Of a DNA stretch of 64,000 nt, positions 23,916 to 32,246 are shown piece by piece. Position 1 is the first letter of the stretch; the number at the start of each line of letters is the position of its first letter. The notes beneath the pieces are model-generated. The model did not search any database, had not been told where the DNA came from, and saw nothing but the letters and a program-made list of their open reading frames with translations. The stretch is from positions 62,001 to 126,000 of the forward strand of contig JAWKPM010000007.1 of the NCBI GenBank assembly GCA_041390625.1, written 5' to 3'. This stretch comes from RBC038 sp041390625 (GTDB lineage Bacteria; Chloroflexota; Dehalococcoidia; UBA2979). The translations under genes and the position numbers were made by a program.

Positions 23916-24868
23916 GAGGCGCCTCCCGGGCTCGATGCGGGGTGTGCGGCGACGTACGCGCGCGTGTCTTCGACATCGGCGTTGATCTGGGCAACGAGGG
24001 CATCGATGCCGTCGAACTTCAGCTCGTCGCGGAGGCGGTGCAGCAGCTCGAGCGTGAGCACCTCGCCGTAGAGATCTCCCTCGAAGTCGAGGAGGTACGG
24101 CTCGACGCGCCGCTCGTTGCCGCCGAAGGTCGGCGACGTGCCGATGTTGGTGGCGGCCGTGAAGACGCGACCATCCGGCAACGTCACGCGACCCACGTAG
24201 ATGCCGTTCGGGGGGAGGGCGCGATCGGCGGCCACGCCGATGTTGGCGGTGGGGAAGCCGATCGAGCGACCTCGAGCGTCGCCGTGAAGCACCGGGCCGC
24301 GCAGGGTGAACGGCCGGCCGAGCAGCGAGGTGACGAGGTCCATGTCACCGGCGGCGAGCGCGCCGCGGACGCGGGTGGAGGAGACGCGGTCGTCGAGCTC
24401 GTGGTGGAGCGAGACGCCGATGACCTCGAAGCCGATCTCGGCACCGAGCTCGGTCAGACGGTCCACATTGCCCTCGCGGCCGCGCCCGAGGGCGAAGTCC
24501 TCGCCGACGACGATGAGGCGCACGCGAGCCTCGTCGTGGAGCACGCTGACGAAGTCGCGCGCAGAGACCTGGGCGAGCTCCGACGTGAAGTCGATGACGG
24601 ACACGAACTCGGAGCCGGCGCGCTTGAGGTGCTCGACGCGCTGCTCCAGGGAGTCGATGTAGAGGAAGGGAGTGCCGGGGCGGAGGACGGTGATGGGGTT
24701 GGGGTGGAAGGTGAGGGTGCCGCCGGTGAGGCCTCGGGACTTCGCCTCGTCGAGCATGCGGGCGATGAGCTGCTGATGGCCTCGATGTACGCCGTCGAAG
24801 ACGCCGATGGAGAGGGCGTGGTCGCCGGGGGTGACGCTGCGCTTGAGCTGCTCGCGTAGGAGGAGCAT
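23912..24868 (-). CDS. ribF: Bifunctional riboflavin kinase / FAD synthetase
   Basis: 318 aa. The N-terminal nucleotidylyltransferase has SIGVFDGVHRGHQQL (HxGH-like, near 21-35) and STRVRGALAAGD near 163. The C-terminal flavokinase has RGRSIGFPTANI near 195-206 and an NIGTSPTFGG strand. It makes FMN and FAD from riboflavin and ATP. ATG 24868 begins the tyrS-containing operon. The 488-base spacer upstream holds palindromes and repeats instead of another gene. No FMN riboswitch was recognised in it. Confidence 0.95.
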   Translation of the reverse strand: MLLLREQLKRSVTPGDHALSIGVFDGVHRGHQQLIARMLDEAKSRGLTGGTLTFHPNPITVLRPGTPFLYIDSLEQRVEHLKRAGSEFVSVIDFTSELAQVSARDFVSVLHDEARVRLIVVGEDFALGRGREGNVDRLTELGAEIGFEVIGVSLHHELDDRVSSTRVRGALAAGDMDLVTSLLGRPFTLRGPVLHGDARGRSIGFPTANIGVAADRALPPNGIYVGRVTLPDGRVFTAATNIGTSPTFGGNERRVEPYLLDFEGDLYGEVLTLELLHRLRDELKFDGIDALVAQINADVEDTRAYVAAHPASSPGGAS

Positions 24869-24954
24869 CTAGGCCGCTCCCTCGGCGAGTGCGCTCGCCC
24901 GCCGGAGGCGTCGAGGCTCGCGCCTCGACGAGGGGGTCACCCCTCGGGGGGGGC

Positions 24955-25170
24955 GGCCCGCCCGCCCGCCCATTCTGGAGGGGGGGGCTCCGCCCCCACG
25001 CCCCGGCCGGAGCGCCGCTGGTGGCTCGAACGTCCCAGCTCCTCGGCGGCAGTGCAGCTCAGTACGAGCCGTGGCCGCCGCTTCCGCGTGGTGGACAGCC
25101 CTCCGGGGTGGCTGCCCGCCCGCCCTCCCCTTCTGGATGTGGGGGCTACGCCCCCACGCCCCCGCCGGGG
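24955..25170. repeat. Two copies of a GC-rich, hairpin-bearing intergenic repeat
   Basis: In the 488-base gene-free stretch 24869-25356 two related units of about 56 bases lie at 24955-25010 and 25113-25170. Each has GCCCGCCCGCCC, then TTCTGGA, then a hairpin and CACGCCCC plus a GCCGG ending. In the second unit the hairpin is perfect: GTGGGGGC, loop TAC, GCCCCCAC (25139-25157). A further perfect palindrome, GTCGAGGC-TCGC-GCCTCGAC, is at 24910-24929 just upstream of ribF. The arrangement resembles REP-type elements. I see no convincing coding sequence or tRNA in the stretch. Confidence 0.65.
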
Positions 25171-25356
25171 CTTCGGAGCGCGGTGCGACTTCACGGCGCT
25201 GCGAAGCGCTCGCCGGGACAAGTGCGTGACGACCTGCGCGCCTGTGGCGCGGTCGAGCCCCAGCGTTACGTCGACTCGGGCAGGTGACAGGCGACCTGAG
25301 TGCCATGCCACGCATCGTAGCGGGGGTGTTCTGTCGCTTGATGGTGGTTATGTGCG

Positions 25357-26283
25357 TCATTCGAGGTCGAACTCCCCGGAGAGCTCTGCTTCGACCTCGG
25401 CGGCGGAGGGGGCCTCGGTGGTACGGACAAGCTCGATGTCGCCGAAGGCGGAGGACTGGGAGGCCTCCAGGTAGCGGGCCTTGATGAGCTCGAGGACGGC
25501 CATGAAGTCGACGACGACCTCGATGCGCGAGCGGGCCTCGGAGATGAGCTCGCGGAACGAGACGTGATTCTGACCCTCGAGACGTGAGACGAGGCGCTGG
25601 ATGCGGTCGCGCAGGCGCACGGGGTCGCGCTGGACGGCCGGCCGCTCCTCTTCCTCGGGCAGGCGCTCGAGGACCTCGCGGAAGAGCTCGACGAGGGAGT
25701 CGAGCGACACGCCATCGAGGCCGGTCGGCAGCGGCACCTCGGGAGGCGGCGCCTCGCGGCGGTAGACGGTGCGGTGCTCCTCCTCGAGGCCGCGCAGGTG
25801 GTCGGCGGCGCGCTTGAAGCGTCGGTACTCCTGCAGGGCGGCGACGAGGGCCTCGGGATCGGTCTCATCCTCCTCGGAGTCCTCGTCGTCGACGGCCTCG
25901 CGCGGAAGGAGGGCGCGCGACTTCAGGAGGAGGAGGCGAGCGCCGACGGCGACGAAGTCGGCCAGCGCGGCGAGATTGATCGACTCGGCGGAGCGGAGCT
26001 GCTTGAGGTACTGCTCCGTCACCTCGACGAGCGAGACAGCGGTGATGTCGAGGTCCTCGCGCTCGATGAGGCTGAGGAGGAGGTCGAGCGGGCCCTCGAA
26101 GTCGGTGATGTGCAGGACGATCGCGTCGTCGGGACGGTCGGAGGTCGCGTCCTCGGCAGTCGCGTCTCCGGACGTTGCGGCCTCGGTCGTCGTGGCGTCC
26201 TCGGTGGGGGCGGACGCGTCGCCGGCCTCGGCCGACACGGGGTCGGCGAGGCCGGCGGCGGTGCGCTCGTCAGGCGCGGTCAT
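25357..26283 (-). CDS. scpA: Segregation and condensation protein A
   Basis: 308 aa. The kleisin of the SMC-ScpA-ScpB condensin complex. Its N-terminal part reads LHITDFEGPLDLLLSLIEREDLDI and LADFVAVGARLLLLKSRALLP, which is diagnostic. The C-terminal winged helix contains VSFRELISEARSRIEVVVDFMAVLELIKA. About 50 acidic and Ala/Thr-rich residues precede the core, longer than usual. ScpB, normally the next gene, is absent: the downstream side is the repeat region and then ribF. It follows aroF by 46 bases on the minus strand, so it may be co-transcribed with the aromatic genes. Confidence 0.93.
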   Translation of the reverse strand: MTAPDERTAAGLADPVSAEAGDASAPTEDATTTEAATSGDATAEDATSDRPDDAIVLHITDFEGPLDLLLSLIEREDLDITAVSLVEVTEQYLKQLRSAESINLAALADFVAVGARLLLLKSRALLPREAVDDEDSEEDETDPEALVAALQEYRRFKRAADHLRGLEEEHRTVYRREAPPPEVPLPTGLDGVSLDSLVELFREVLERLPEEEERPAVQRDPVRLRDRIQRLVSRLEGQNHVSFRELISEARSRIEVVVDFMAVLELIKARYLEASQSSAFGDIELVRTTEAPSAAEVEAELSGEFDLE

Positions 26284-26329
26284 GTGGACGGCTCGAGCGG
26301 TCGCGATGATCGCGACGGTCTCGAAACGG

Positions 26330-27370
26330 TCATGCGACCGGCTGCTCGATCGGGGCGAGCGAACGGTTGACGGCGTTGCCGAGGGCGCCGATCTCCCACA
26401 TCAGCTGACCGAAGTTGGCGGGCGTGAGCGACTGGGCACCGTCCGACAGCGCGTGATCCGGGTTCGGGTGCACCTCGATGATGAGGCCGTCGGCACCGAC
26501 CGCGATGCTGGCAGCCGAAAGCGGGCGCACGAGGTACCAGTGCCCGGTGGCGTGCGACGGGTCGACGATCACCGGGAGGTGACTCAGGCGCTTCACGAGG
26601 GCGACCGCGTTGAGGTCGAGCGTGTTGCGGGTGGCCGTCTCGAACGTGCGGATGCCACGCTCGCAGAGCATGACGTTGGGGTTGCCCTGCGAGAGGACAT
26701 ACTCGGCGGCGAGCAGCCACTCCTCGACGGTGGCGCCCATGCCTCGCTTCAGGAGGACCGGCTTGCCGGTCTTGCCCGCCTCTTCGAGGAGGACGAAGTT
26801 CTGCATGTTGCGCGTGCCGATCTGGAGGATGTCGGCGTACTGGGCGACGGCATCGACGTCGCGGACGGAGAGCAGCTCGGTGTCGACGGGCATGTGCAGC
26901 TCGTCACCGACCTCGCGGAGCCACTTCAGGGCCTGGAGGCCGAGCCCCTGGAAGGAGTAGGGGGACGAGCGCGGCTTGAAGGCACCGCCGCGGAGGATGT
27001 GGGCGCCGGCGTCGCGGACGCCTCGAGCGGCCTCCCACAGCTGGTCCTCGGACTCCACCGAGCAGGGCCCGGCGAAGACGACGGGATGGCCGTCGCCGAC
27101 GCGGACGCCGTGCGGGAGCTCGACGATGGTGTCCTCTTGATGGACCTCGCGGCTGGCGAGCTTGTAGGGCTTCGAGACGCGCAGCACGTCCTCAACCCCG
27201 CTCATGGTGGCGAGCTCGTCCTTGAGCTCCGGGAAGACCTGGCCGAGGACGGCGATCACTCCACGCTGCACGCCGGTGACGCGCTGGCCTCGGAGCCCGA
27301 GCTCCGTGAGCCGATCGAAGATGGCGCTGTTGTCCGACTCGGTGGCATCGACTCGCATGACGACGATCAT
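26330..27370 (-). CDS. aroF: 3-deoxy-7-phosphoheptulonate synthase (type I beta, with N-terminal regulatory domain)
   Basis: 346 aa. First enzyme of the shikimate pathway, joining PEP and erythrose-4-phosphate. The first 70 or so residues form the ferredoxin-like regulatory domain (MIVVMRVDATESD and onward) seen in Thermotoga-type enzymes. Core motifs are FAGPCSVES near 104, GGAFKPRSSPYSFQG near 132, KRGMGATVEEW near 210 and VDPSHATGH near 278. The ATG overlaps the aroH stop (ATGA). Linking DAHP synthase with chorismate mutase suggests coordinated control of chorismate entry and use; the N-terminal domain is where feedback inhibition would act. Confidence 0.95.
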   Translation of the reverse strand: MIVVMRVDATESDNSAIFDRLTELGLRGQRVTGVQRGVIAVLGQVFPELKDELATMSGVEDVLRVSKPYKLASREVHQEDTIVELPHGVRVGDGHPVVFAGPCSVESEDQLWEAARGVRDAGAHILRGGAFKPRSSPYSFQGLGLQALKWLREVGDELHMPVDTELLSVRDVDAVAQYADILQIGTRNMQNFVLLEEAGKTGKPVLLKRGMGATVEEWLLAAEYVLSQGNPNVMLCERGIRTFETATRNTLDLNAVALVKRLSHLPVIVDPSHATGHWYLVRPLSAASIAVGADGLIIEVHPNPDHALSDGAQSLTPANFGQLMWEIGALGNAVNRSLAPIEQPVA

Positions 27371-27783
27371 CTGTTGGCCTCCGCACGAGATTCGCTTTCA
27401 GTGTGGGCCGCCCCGGCGTCAGCCGCCAGCAGATCCGGGCGCAGGGCCCGGGCGCCCCTGAGGTAGACGTGCACCAACTCGCGAGGCGAGCGGGTGGTGT
27501 TCACGTGCATCAGGATGCGCAGGCAGCGGGCGAGACTGCCGGGGACGTTCATCTCCTGGACGCACTCCAGGGCCACATCCGTCCAGCCGGATTGTCGTGC
27601 GGCGACGGCCGGGAACTCCGCGTTGAGGTCCGCGGTAGCGGAGAAGAGGATCGATGCGACGTCATCGTGATCGATGTCGTTGAGGCGGACGATCTCGCGG
27701 AGGAGCTCGTCTGCGGCCTCGAGGATCTCTTCGCGCGAGTTGGACTCCACGGTGGTTGCACCGCGGACACCGCGCACCTTCAT
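27367..27783 (-). CDS. aroH: Chorismate mutase, AroH type
   Basis: 138 aa from ATG 27783. The trimeric AroH fold is indicated by KVRGVRGATTVE (Arg near 7), VQEMNVPGSLARCLRILMHVN (Glu and Arg of the active site) and LVHVYLRGARALRPDL (Tyr). It converts chorismate to prephenate, the substrate of the TyrA encoded 23 kb away. An upstream GTG (27810) is possible but the family normally starts at the MKVRG. The last 20 residues after the core are Ala/Glu-rich. It overlaps aroF by 4 bases and follows trpA after a 187-base spacer with two hairpins. Confidence 0.93.
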   Translation of the reverse strand: MKVRGVRGATTVESNSREEILEAADELLREIVRLNDIDHDDVASILFSATADLNAEFPAVAARQSGWTDVALECVQEMNVPGSLARCLRILMHVNTTRSPRELVHVYLRGARALRPDLLAADAGAAHTESESRAEANR

Positions 27784-27828
27784 GGGGGAGTTCGTATCGG
27801 CTGGTGTCACGTCACGGGTTTCGGCAGC

Positions 27829-27946
27829 GCTCCCTCGAGGGGGAGCCCGGGTGGCTCAGGAGGCTGGGGGGCTCGAGCCAAACGACGCGGCCAGCGACCA
27901 GCGGGCACGCGCGGCCTGGCTCCACATATAGGCGCCTCCCGGCGCC
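27829..27946 (-). promoter_or_regulatory. trpA-aroH spacer with two hairpins
   Basis: Between the trpA stop and the aroH start are GGCGCC-TCCC-GGCGCC (27931-27946), 24 bases after the trpA stop and followed on the minus strand by AT-rich TATATG, and GCTCCC-TCGAGG-GGGAGC (27829-27846) close to aroH. The first could end or slow trpA transcription and the TATATG could serve as a -10 for aroH. No T-box motif or leader peptide was found, so the role is open. Confidence 0.35.
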
Positions 27947-27970
27947 GGGTGGAGAACTGGCTGCGGGTGC

Positions 27971-28783
27971 TCACTCGGTCCCATGGCCGGTGATCCCCTC
28001 CACGAACGTCCGGAGCACATCCGAACGCTGGTCCCGTGGCGTCTCGCCCGCGCGGGCGACGAACGCGCTTCCGATGATGGCCGCGTCCGCGAGCCGACCG
28101 GCCGCCTCGACGTGCTCGCGACGCGAGATGCCGAAGCCGATCGCCAGCGGGAGGTCCGTCAGGCCTCGCACCCGCTCGATGAACGGGGGCAGGTCGGCGA
28201 ACGGCGCCTCCTGCGTGCCGGTCACGCCGGTCACGCTGACGCAGTACAGAAACCCGCTGCCATGCTCGGCGGCGAGCGCGATGCGCTCATCCGTCGAAGT
28301 GGGCGCCAGCAGGTAGATCAGGTGCAGGCCTCGTGCCCTCGCGGCCTGCTCCAGCTCGCCCGCCTCTTCCGGGGGCAGATCCACGATGACAAAGCCATCG
28401 AGACCGGCCTCGGCGGCATCGCGCGTGAACGCCTCGATGCCGTAGGCGAACAAGGGGTTGGAGTATCCCATACCGAGGATGGGAACACCAACGCCCTCGG
28501 CACGGAGCCGGCGGACGGTGTCCCATACGTCGGCGGGGACGAAGCCTTCCTCGAGGGCGCGACCGTAGGCAGCCTGGTTCACGGGGCCGTCGGCGAGTGG
28601 ATCGGAGAAGGGCATGCCGATCTCGATGGCGTCGGCACCACCCTCGACGGCGGCCTTGATGACCTCGACGGTGGCGTCGCGCTCCGGGAAGCCGCAGGGG
28701 GCGAAGATGATGACGGCGGGACGACCCTCGGCGCGGGTGCGCTCGAACATCGAGGCCAGTCGGTCCTCGGTGGAGCCGGTCAC
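27971..28783 (-). CDS. trpA: Tryptophan synthase alpha chain
   Basis: 270 aa from GTG 28783, which overlaps the stop of the upstream CPBP gene (GTGA). It cleaves indole-3-glycerol phosphate to indole. The catalytic Glu is in IEIGMPFSDPLADGPV together with the catalytic Asp, and the phosphate-binding GFGISRREHV and IIGSAFV follow. The N-terminal strand, usually YxTAGxP, reads IIFAPCGFPE, a noticeable variation. Its partner trpB is about 33 kb away in the main trp operon, which lacks its own trpA. The two-gene separation is unusual because the alpha and beta subunits normally lie side by side. Confidence 0.93.
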   Translation of the reverse strand: MTGSTEDRLASMFERTRAEGRPAVIIFAPCGFPERDATVEVIKAAVEGGADAIEIGMPFSDPLADGPVNQAAYGRALEEGFVPADVWDTVRRLRAEGVGVPILGMGYSNPLFAYGIEAFTRDAAEAGLDGFVIVDLPPEEAGELEQAARARGLHLIYLLAPTSTDERIALAAEHGSGFLYCVSVTGVTGTQEAPFADLPPFIERVRGLTDLPLAIGFGISRREHVEAAGRLADAAIIGSAFVARAGETPRDQRSDVLRTFVEGITGHGTE

Positions 28784-29589
28784 AGACTGCCTCGTGCGGC
28801 GACGATCGAGATGGTGAAGGCGACGCCGTTGAAGAGCGCGTGGGCGATGATCGAGGTCCACAGCGAGCCGGTTCGGTCGTTCGCCCACGCGAAGAGCACG
28901 CCGATGCCGGCGAAGGGGAGCAACACGGACAGCGAGAAGTGGAACGCGCCGAACAGGAGCCCGCTCACGAGGAGCGCGGTGGTGATGGAGCGGGCGTGCC
29001 TGAGACCTCGATAGATGAGGGATCGGAAGAACAGCTCCTCGCAGAACGGTGCGAAGACGATCACCGAGATGCCGAGCACCACGAGCGCGGCGACGGGGTC
29101 GCTCGATTCGATGGGGAGCGTGTTCCCGCCCTCGACCCGTGACGTGTCGACGCCGAGCTCACGGACCACCGCCAGTGCGGCAGCCCAGAGCGTGAGGATG
29201 AAGTACGACCCGAACCAGGCGACGACCACCGGTCCCCAGCTTCGAGGCCGCGTGAAGCCGATGGCTGCCCAGCTGAGTCCTCGTGCGCGCGCGAGCAGGA
29301 GCACGATGACGCCGAGCGAGAGCTCGAGCAGGACGGTGGCGGCCAGGAGCGTCGTGTTCAGCCCAGTGCTGCCGGTCGAGAAGTCCAGGAACGCGATGAT
29401 CGCGGACGCGATGCCGAGGATGCTGAAGAAGCTCAGGGCCGCCAGCGCGAGGCCGAGCCCGACGTCGCGACCGCGCCACTGCGGTGACTCGCCGGGCGGC
29501 CGTCCCGAGCCGTCGAGGCGCGTCGGGCCGGGGGCCGCGCGCAGTTCGGCGCCTGACGGGCTCGATGCGGCCGGGTACTCGACGAACAT
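28780..29589 (-). CDS. CPBP family intramembrane metalloprotease (CAAX/Abi)
   Basis: 269 aa with a soluble Pro/Gly-rich N-terminus of about 40 residues and about eight transmembrane segments. Active-site motifs are intact: EExxxR as CEELFFR (183-189), FHFS near 217, and HALFNGVAF near 250 for the last motif. Members cleave membrane peptides, process prenylated proteins, or act in bacteriocin immunity; the substrate here is unknown. It is the first gene of a minus-strand operon with trpA. CTGATACG, 8 bases before the ATG, looks like an extended -10 giving a leaderless transcript. Confidence 0.9.
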   Translation of the reverse strand: MFVEYPAASSPSGAELRAAPGPTRLDGSGRPPGESPQWRGRDVGLGLALAALSFFSILGIASAIIAFLDFSTGSTGLNTTLLAATVLLELSLGVIVLLLARARGLSWAAIGFTRPRSWGPVVVAWFGSYFILTLWAAALAVVRELGVDTSRVEGGNTLPIESSDPVAALVVLGISVIVFAPFCEELFFRSLIYRGLRHARSITTALLVSGLLFGAFHFSLSVLLPFAGIGVLFAWANDRTGSLWTSIIAHALFNGVAFTISIVAARGSL

Positions 29590-29597
29590 GGTCGGAG

Positions 29598-29603
29598 CGT
29601 ATC
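29598..29603 (-). promoter_or_regulatory. Putative -10 (GATACG) of the CPBP-trpA operon, leaderless
   Basis: Minus-strand GATACG, preceded by CT (extended TG-like CTGATACG), then 8 bases and ATG 29589. The same layout, CTGATACT plus 8 bases, precedes the M50 gene at 49514. No ribosome-binding site is visible. Confidence 0.45.
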
Positions 29604-29712
29604 AGCGCGATGGTATGCGGGGGTAAACGAAGCGTAGGTCTTCTTGCGGACTCGTGGCGCCGGCGGGCCGGCCTCGATACCTCGCCAGCGCCTCGATGGC
29701 GAACCCGGACTG

Positions 29713-31074
29713 CTACTCGTTGCCGGCGGGGCCGGGCGGTCCGTTGCTGCCGCCGCTGGAGGGCGCGGTCGTGCCGCTCGACGGTGGCGGCGTGGCGCTC
29801 GAGGCGCCTCGGCAAACGATGATCAGCGGCGAGGCGGCCGGGATGGGCCCACCGCCGAACTGCGCCGTCCACTCGCGGTTCACGAGCGCGGGCGCGCCGG
29901 GGATGACGCCGATGAGGCCTCCACCGCTGCGGTTCGCCCAGACGGAGACCGGCGAGCAGCCTCGAGCATTCGAGGAGGCTACGAGGTTCTCGATGGTGCC
30001 GCCGCCGTAGACGATGAGGCCGAGGCCTCCGCCCTGCGGGAGGTCGCCGATGATGCCGCTGTCACTCGGGACAGGCGCGCCAGCCGTCGGCGTCGCGCTC
30101 GAGGTCGGCGTGGCGGTCACCGTCACGGAAGGGGTGGCGGAGGCGGTCGCGGTCGGGCTGGTCGTGGCCGTAGCCGTGGGTGTGGGTGTGGACGACAGCT
30201 GGAGGAACTCGTTGGACACCCAGCCGCTCAGGCCGTTGTAGGCGACGAGCTGCCATGTGATGCCATCGACGGTTTGCTGGCTAGGCAGCACGGAGACGGT
30301 CGAGCCATCCGGGATGCAGGTGAGGATGCCGCCGGTGAGGCTGGCGGCGCTGCGCATGTTGAGGCAGTCCCCACCGGCATCGACGGTGGCGGTCTGCGTC
30401 GCCTGGAACGCCTCGGTGGCGCCGCCCGGGTTCGCGGGCACGCTCAGCTGAATCGGCGTGTCGGGCGCGGGGTCGGTCGGGGCGGGCGCGGCGGCCGGGG
30501 CCGTCGTGTTCGCCTGCGGGAATCGATAGACGTGCACATTGATGCCGGGGTAGCGCGCGGCGCTCTCCATCGGGTCGTAGTCCGTGCGCAATCGGACGAC
30601 GCCGAGCCACTGGGAGTTCGAGTCGATGACGTCGAAGCGGCCGCCGCCGTAGTTCGCGAAGACGATCGAGGTGTGGAGGCCCGCGTAGTCCGCGAGCGAG
30701 GAGGTGTTGGCGTCGCTCGCGAGCTGGATGATGTCGCCGGCTCGCGCCTCGTCGAGGGTGACCTCCACGGCGCCGGCCTCGAGGTAGCCCTGGCGGTAGT
30801 CGAAGCCGATGGTGCGGCCGGTGGCCTGCTCGACGACGCGACGCACCCAGGGGAAGCACTGGCCCTCGTAATTGCCGAGGTAGGCGAGGGCCGCCGAGGC
30901 GATGGGGTTCGACGACTCGAGGGGCGTGACGGTGACGGGGGCGTCACCCGCACCGGACGTGCCGGCGGCGGCGGCGCGCGCCGTGCCTAGAGCGGCTCCG
31001 ACGAGCAGCAGCGCAAGGGCGCTGACGAGGATCGATGGGAGGCGTCGGCCGCGGGGGGGCGTGGAGGTCGGCAT
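29713..31074 (-). CDS. Secreted CHAP/NlpC-like cysteine peptidase with SH3 domain
   Basis: 453 aa. Signal peptide to about residue 36 (ALALLLVGAAL, then ARAAAA). A papain-like domain follows with nucleophile Cys73 in GQCFPW, His134 in AGLHTSIVF and a third polar residue in DVIDSNSQW, fitting CHAP/NlpC amidases that cut peptidoglycan stems. Then come a bacterial SH3 domain (CLNMRSAASLTGG to LSGWVSNEFLQL), a long Thr/Pro/Ser linker, and a C-terminal domain of about 100 residues of unknown type with two Cys. The ending is rich in Ser, Gly and Pro. The start MPTSTPPRGRR matches a typical signal n-region. It is likely a cell-surface remodelling enzyme. Confidence 0.8.
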   Translation of the reverse strand: MPTSTPPRGRRLPSILVSALALLLVGAALGTARAAAAGTSGAGDAPVTVTPLESSNPIASAALAYLGNYEGQCFPWVRRVVEQATGRTIGFDYRQGYLEAGAVEVTLDEARAGDIIQLASDANTSSLADYAGLHTSIVFANYGGGRFDVIDSNSQWLGVVRLRTDYDPMESAARYPGINVHVYRFPQANTTAPAAAPAPTDPAPDTPIQLSVPANPGGATEAFQATQTATVDAGGDCLNMRSAASLTGGILTCIPDGSTVSVLPSQQTVDGITWQLVAYNGLSGWVSNEFLQLSSTPTPTATATTSPTATASATPSVTVTATPTSSATPTAGAPVPSDSGIIGDLPQGGGLGLIVYGGGTIENLVASSNARGCSPVSVWANRSGGGLIGVIPGAPALVNREWTAQFGGGPIPAASPLIIVCRGASSATPPPSSGTTAPSSGGSNGPPGPAGNE

Positions 31075-31334
31075 CGCTCTCGCTTCCTTGCGGTGGCCGG
31101 TGGGGAGGCGGCCTCGGAGCTCGGTTGAGGCTAGCGCGTGGCCGCCCCCGTGTTCAAACGCTGTGGACGGTCGCCATGTCGACCTCGATGGCCCGATGGC
31201 ACCTCGACGGGCGGGTGGGTGCGGGCCTGCCCGATCGGGTGATCCGAGGTGGGGCGCGTCTCGCGATGCTGATTGTGCGAACGGCAACGCATCGAGGCGC
31301 GTCGAACGCAGCCTCGTCAGAAGGGACGCATCGA

Positions 31335-32246
31335 ATGTCGGAAGCGGGAAACGCTCTCGTCGAGCTGTCGGAGGGGATTGCGAGCGCGGTCGAGCGTGCG
31401 GCGGGGTGGACGGTGCTGGTCGCCGCTCGACGTCGCATCCCGGCCTCGGGCGTCGTCTGGGGCGCGGGCGGGGTCATCGTCACCGCCGACCACGCCGTTG
31501 AGCAGGACGAGGACATTCGGCTGCTGCTGCCGGACGAGCGCGAGACGACGGCCGAGCTCGTCGGGCGCGACCCGAGCACGGACCTGGCGGTGCTGCGGGC
31601 GGCCGACGCCGCCTCGGTCGCGCCGGCGGAGCAGGTGCCAGCGGACGAGGTGCGCGTCGGGCAGATCGCGCTCGCGGTCGGGCGGCCGGGGCGCGGCGGG
31701 GTGCAGGCCTCGATGGGGGTGGTGAGCGCGATCGGGCGACCGCAGATGCGACGCCGGCGCGGACCGGACGCGCTCGTGCGCAGTGACGCGACGCTCTTCC
31801 CCGGGTTCTCGGGCGGACCGCTCATCGATGCCTCCGGGCGGGCGATCGGCGTGAACACCTCGAGGTTCCGCCCGCACGACGGGGTCACGATCCCGACGGC
31901 CGTCGTCTCACGGGTGGTCGGGGCGCTGCTGGCGAACGGGCGCATCCGGCGCGCGTACCTCGGGATCGGGAGTCACGCGGTGCCGCTGCAGGCGGCACTG
32001 GCCTCGAAGGCCGGCGGGCAGGAGAGCGGGCTGCTGATCGTCTCGGTGGAGGCGGGCGCGGCGGCCGAGTCTGCGGGCGTGCTGGTGGGCGACATCCTCG
32101 TGAGCGTCGCGGGCGAGGCCGTGCGGGGCACGGAGGACCTGCAGACCGCGCTGGCCTCGGAGCTGGTGGGGGCGGAGGTGCGCCTCGGGATCCTGCGCGG
32201 GGGCGAGCCCGTCGAGCTGCAGGCGACGCTGGGCGAGCGGCCGTGA
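31335..32246 (+). CDS. Trypsin-like serine protease with PDZ domain (HtrA/DegP family), apparently cytoplasmic
   Basis: 303 aa from ATG 31335, with AGAAGGGA about 8 bases upstream. The catalytic triad is complete: His53 in VTADHAV, Asp83 in STDLAVL and Ser159 in FPGFSGGPL. A PDZ domain occupies about 220-300 (GLLIVSVEAGAAAESAGVLVGDILVSVAG). No signal peptide or membrane helix precedes the protease domain, which is unusual for HtrA proteins. An upstream-extended start is not protein-like. The stop overlaps the start of a LuxR-type regulator gene (GTGA), so protease and regulator are co-expressed and may be functionally linked. Confidence 0.88.
   Translation: MSEAGNALVELSEGIASAVERAAGWTVLVAARRRIPASGVVWGAGGVIVTADHAVEQDEDIRLLLPDERETTAELVGRDPSTDLAVLRAADAASVAPAEQVPADEVRVGQIALAVGRPGRGGVQASMGVVSAIGRPQMRRRRGPDALVRSDATLFPGFSGGPLIDASGRAIGVNTSRFRPHDGVTIPTAVVSRVVGALLANGRIRRAYLGIGSHAVPLQAALASKAGGQESGLLIVSVEAGAAAESAGVLVGDILVSVAGEAVRGTEDLQTALASELVGAEVRLGILRGGEPVELQATLGERP

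Noticed and set aside
24955..25170. CRISPR array candidate
   Set aside because: Only two units, unequal, with internal hairpins and a 100-base gap; no cas genes in the window.
24869..25360. 163-codon minus-strand frame in the scpA-ribF spacer
   Set aside because: Arg/Gly/Pro-rich, made of the hairpin repeats; no recognisable protein pattern.
27784..27970. T-box or trp leader upstream of aroH
   Set aside because: GGGTGGCTC is present on the plus strand but not GGGTGGNACCGCG on the coding strand; no terminator with a T run.
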